From the NCBI RefSeq assembly GCF_006438915.1, contig NZ_RCZE01000008.1:62001-126000 (forward strand): 64,000 bases of DNA, given 5' to 3'. This document shows positions 61,933 through 64,000 of this stretch, piece after piece. Under the pieces are notes generated by a model. The model saw nothing but the letters and a program-made list of their open reading frames with translations, was not told the origin of the DNA and ran no database searches. Origin of the DNA: Pseudomonas arsenicoxydans. GTDB taxonomy: Bacteria; Pseudomonadota; Gammaproteobacteria; Pseudomonadales; Pseudomonadaceae. Each line of letters begins with the position of its first letter. Position 1 is the first letter of the stretch. The translations under genes were made by a program, and so were the position numbers.

Positions 61933-64000
61933 TAAATGCGTTCCATCTTCGGTAACCAAACGCGAATCAGCGAGAACAGGCGATCCAGGTCGATGGGCTT
62001 GGCCAGGTAATCGTTGGAGCCGGCCTGCAAGCAGCGCTCCTGATCGTCCTTCATGGCCTTGGCCGTCACCGCAATGATCGGCAGCTTGCGCCAGCGCGGG
62101 TCTTTGCGAATCTCGATAGTGGCTTCGAAGCCATCCATCTCCGGCATCATCACGTCCATCAACACCAGATCGATGTCCTCGACTTCATTCAACCTTTCAA
62201 TCGCTTCACGACCGTTTCGGCCAATGACCACGACTGCGCCCTTTTGCTCCAGTGCACTGGTGAGGGCAAAGATGTTGCGTACATCGTCGTCCACCAGCAA
62301 CACCTTGCGACCCTCAAAGACCTTATCGCGGCTTCGCGCGGTCTTGAGCATCCTCTGTCGTTCATGGGACAACTTCGATTCGACTTTGTGCAGAAAGAGT
62401 GTGACCTCATCCAGCAAACGCTCAGGCGAGCGCGCACCCTTGATGATGATCGAGCGCGAATACTTGCGCAGTTCGGCCTCTTCATCGCGGGTCAGGTTAC
62501 GGCCGGTGTAGACAATCACCGGCGGGAACGAGCAGATGTCTTCCGTAGACATGCGCTTGAGCAAGTCGTTGCCGAGCATGTCCGGCAATTTCAGGTCGAT
62601 AATCATGCAGTCGAAAATCGTCGTGCGCAGCAGGTCCAGCGCGTCCTGCGCCAGGCCAACAGCGGTAATCTCGATGTCTTCGTCGCCGATCAGCCGGGCA
62701 ATGCTGTCGCGCTGCAGATCGTCGTCTTCCACCAGCAGCACGCGCTTGACCTTCTGGGTCAGCTTGGCTTCGAGGCGGGCGAACACATCCTTGAGTTCTT
62801 CGCGAGTCGTCGGCTTGACCGCGTAACCGATGGCGCCCATGTGCATGGCAGCCTCGACCCGGTCTTCAACGGAAATCACGTGAACCGGGATGTGCCGGGT
62901 TTCAGCGTGTTCCTTCAGGCGCTGCAACACGGTCAGCCCGGAATGATCCGGCAGGCGCATGTCCAGCAAAATGGCGTCGGGAATGAACTCCTTGGCCAAG
63001 TCATACCCTTCGTCGGCCCCGTGGGCGACCAGGCACTGATAGCCCAGTTCGTGCGCGAGGTCGAAAAGGATGTTCGCAAAATTCGGCTCATCCTCCACGA
63101 TCAGAATGCACCGCGTCTTGAACGGCGCCTGGGTGCGGTCGTCGTTGAAACGAGGAATATCAACCGGGGCAACCAGTGGGACCAGCGCTGCCGGTGCCGC
63201 ACGGGGGGTGATAGCTACGGGTGAAGCCTGCATCGGCTCGACAGGCTCGTCGCCCGGTTCGACGTATTGCTGAGGCAACACCAGCGTGAACACACTGCCC
63301 TGCCCCGGCTCACTGGTCACGCTGATCGAACCACCGAGCAACGCGGCCAGGTCCCGGGAAATCGACAAGCCCAGACCGGTGCCGCCGTAGCGGCGATTGG
63401 TGGTGCCATCGGCCTGGCGGAACGCCTCGAAAATGCTTTCCTGCTGGTCTTCGGCGATACCGATGCCCGAGTCGCGAATGACAAAGGCCACGCCATTATT
63501 CGGTTGCGATGCCACAGTGAAGCTGACCGAGCCCTTCTCGGTGAATTTCACCGCGTTCGACAGCAGGTTCTTGATCACCTGCTCCAGACGCTGGCGGTCG
63601 GTGAAGAGCATCTTCGGCGCACCGGGTTGCAGTTCGACGTGAAACGCGAGGTGCTTGTCAGCCGCCATGGGCTCGAACATCCCGCGCAAGCCGTCGACCA
63701 GACGCTCGACACTGACGTTCTCGGGGCGTATCTCCAGCTTGCCGGCCTCGACCTTGGAAATGTCGAGGATGTCGTTGATCAGGTTGAGCAAGTCATTACC
63801 GGCGGAATAAATCGACTCGGCGAATTTCACCTGCTCGGCGGTGAGGTTTTCCTGAGGGTTTTCGGCGAGCAATTTGGCCAGGATCAACGAACTGTTCAGC
63901 GGCGTGCGCAGTTCGTGGGACATGTTGGCGAGAAACTCGGACTTGTACTTGCTGGAACGCTGCAGCTCCAGGGCGCGATCCTCGAGCTGCACCTGAACCT
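61932..64000 (-). CDS. Hybrid histidine kinase with three receivers, 5' end outside window
   Basis: The visible 689 residues begin in a coiled coil and HisKA (FLANMSHELRTPLNS), then ATPase (NLLSNAVKFTEKG, DSGIGIAEDQQ, GTGLGLSI) and three receivers: ILIVEDEPNF with Asp in AILLDMRLPDHSG; LLVEDDDLQ with Asp in CMIIDLKLPDMLG; and LLVDDDVRN with Asp in LVLMDVMMPEMDG. The sensor part lies beyond 64000. It heads a coupled set with CheR, CheB, a receiver-kinase and a lone receiver. Multi-receiver kinases of this kind in pseudomonads often control biofilm or surface behaviour, but no output gene is in view. Confidence 0.93.
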   Translation of the reverse strand, partial: VQVQLEDRALELQRSSKYKSEFLANMSHELRTPLNSSLILAKLLAENPQENLTAEQVKFAESIYSAGNDLLNLINDILDISKVEAGKLEIRPENVSVERLVDGLRGMFEPMAADKHLAFHVELQPGAPKMLFTDRQRLEQVIKNLLSNAVKFTEKGSVSFTVASQPNNGVAFVIRDSGIGIAEDQQESIFEAFRQADGTTNRRYGGTGLGLSISRDLAALLGGSISVTSEPGQGSVFTLVLPQQYVEPGDEPVEPMQASPVAITPRAAPAALVPLVAPVDIPRFNDDRTQAPFKTRCILIVEDEPNFANILFDLAHELGYQCLVAHGADEGYDLAKEFIPDAILLDMRLPDHSGLTVLQRLKEHAETRHIPVHVISVEDRVEAAMHMGAIGYAVKPTTREELKDVFARLEAKLTQKVKRVLLVEDDDLQRDSIARLIGDEDIEITAVGLAQDALDLLRTTIFDCMIIDLKLPDMLGNDLLKRMSTEDICSFPPVIVYTGRNLTRDEEAELRKYSRSIIIKGARSPERLLDEVTLFLHKVESKLSHERQRMLKTARSRDKVFEGRKVLLVDDDVRNIFALTSALEQKGAVVVIGRNGREAIERLNEVEDIDLVLMDVMMPEMDGFEATIEIRKDPRWRKLPIIAVTAKAMKDDQERCLQAGSNDYLAKPIDLDRLFSLIRVWLPKMERI

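Noticed and set aside
1..64000. Search by eye for CRISPR arrays, tRNA or rRNA genes, prophage, complete insertion sequences
   Set aside because: None seen. The only repeats are REP/REPIN palindromes and short hairpins.

Overview
The window comes from a fluorescent pseudomonad, most likely the Pseudomonas fluorescens group. The basis is gene content and order: an aprX-inh-aprDEF-autotransporter-lipase exoenzyme operon, a mexS/mexT-mexEF-oprN efflux locus, a bacterial FAN1 nuclease, GC-rich coding sequence, and dispersed REP/REPIN palindromes built on a core like GTGGGAGCGGGCTTGCTCGCGA. I saw no rRNA, tRNA, CRISPR array, prophage or intact insertion sequence. Function calls rest on motif and family recognition from the sequence alone.

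Layout. 1-2.0 kb: 5' two-thirds of a selenocysteine formate dehydrogenase alpha subunit, minus strand, with an in-frame UGA and a SECIS hairpin. 2.3-8.7 kb: housekeeping and stress genes (MalY/PatB-type PLP enzyme, GSP39-type SDR, cation/proton antiporter, small unknown, zinc alcohol dehydrogenase, hemerythrin). 8.8-16.5 kb: PAS hybrid kinase, DJ-1/PfpI protein, a Zeta-toxin-like P-loop protein, and an overlapping pair made of a RecB-nuclease/Rad3-helicase fusion and FAN1. 16.7-28.8 kb: small lipoprotein, then the minus-strand exoenzyme operon, transcribed aprX, aprI, aprD, aprE, aprF, subtilisin autotransporter, lipase. 29.1-33.2 kb: a probable RAYT remnant and a polyamine-type group (binding protein, cupin, FAD amine oxidoreductase, NTF2-AraC regulator).

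33.4-42 kb: DUF1652 protein, an SF1 helicase with an unusual GxxxG tract, pirin, phosphoglucomutase, a MocR regulator and an unrecognised 482-residue protein. 42.5-50.9 kb: mexS, divergent mexT, then mexE-mexF-oprN. 51-54.3 kb: an AaeAB-like FUSC/DUF1656/HlyD efflux operon. 54.5-58.9 kb: TPR protein, then a KaiC-like double-RecA ATPase overlapping a hybrid histidine kinase. 58.9-64 kb: a convergent minus-strand signalling cluster (triple-receiver hybrid kinase, CheR, CheB, receiver-kinase, stand-alone receiver) with no chemoreceptor, CheA or CheW in view.

How genes work together. The AprDEF type I exporter should secrete both AprX and the lipase, since both carry RTX repeats. AprI should protect the periplasm from AprX, and the autotransporter exports itself. 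MexT should activate mexEF-oprN, with MexS acting on the electrophile/redox signal. The CheR/CheB cluster and the KaiC-kinase pair look like two adjacent sensory modules whose outputs cannot be read from this window. The strongest candidates for undescribed biology are the MocR-linked orphan gene, the KaiC-kinase pair, the RecB/Rad3-FAN1 pair, the Zeta-like protein lacking the usual aspartates, and the GxxxG helicase.
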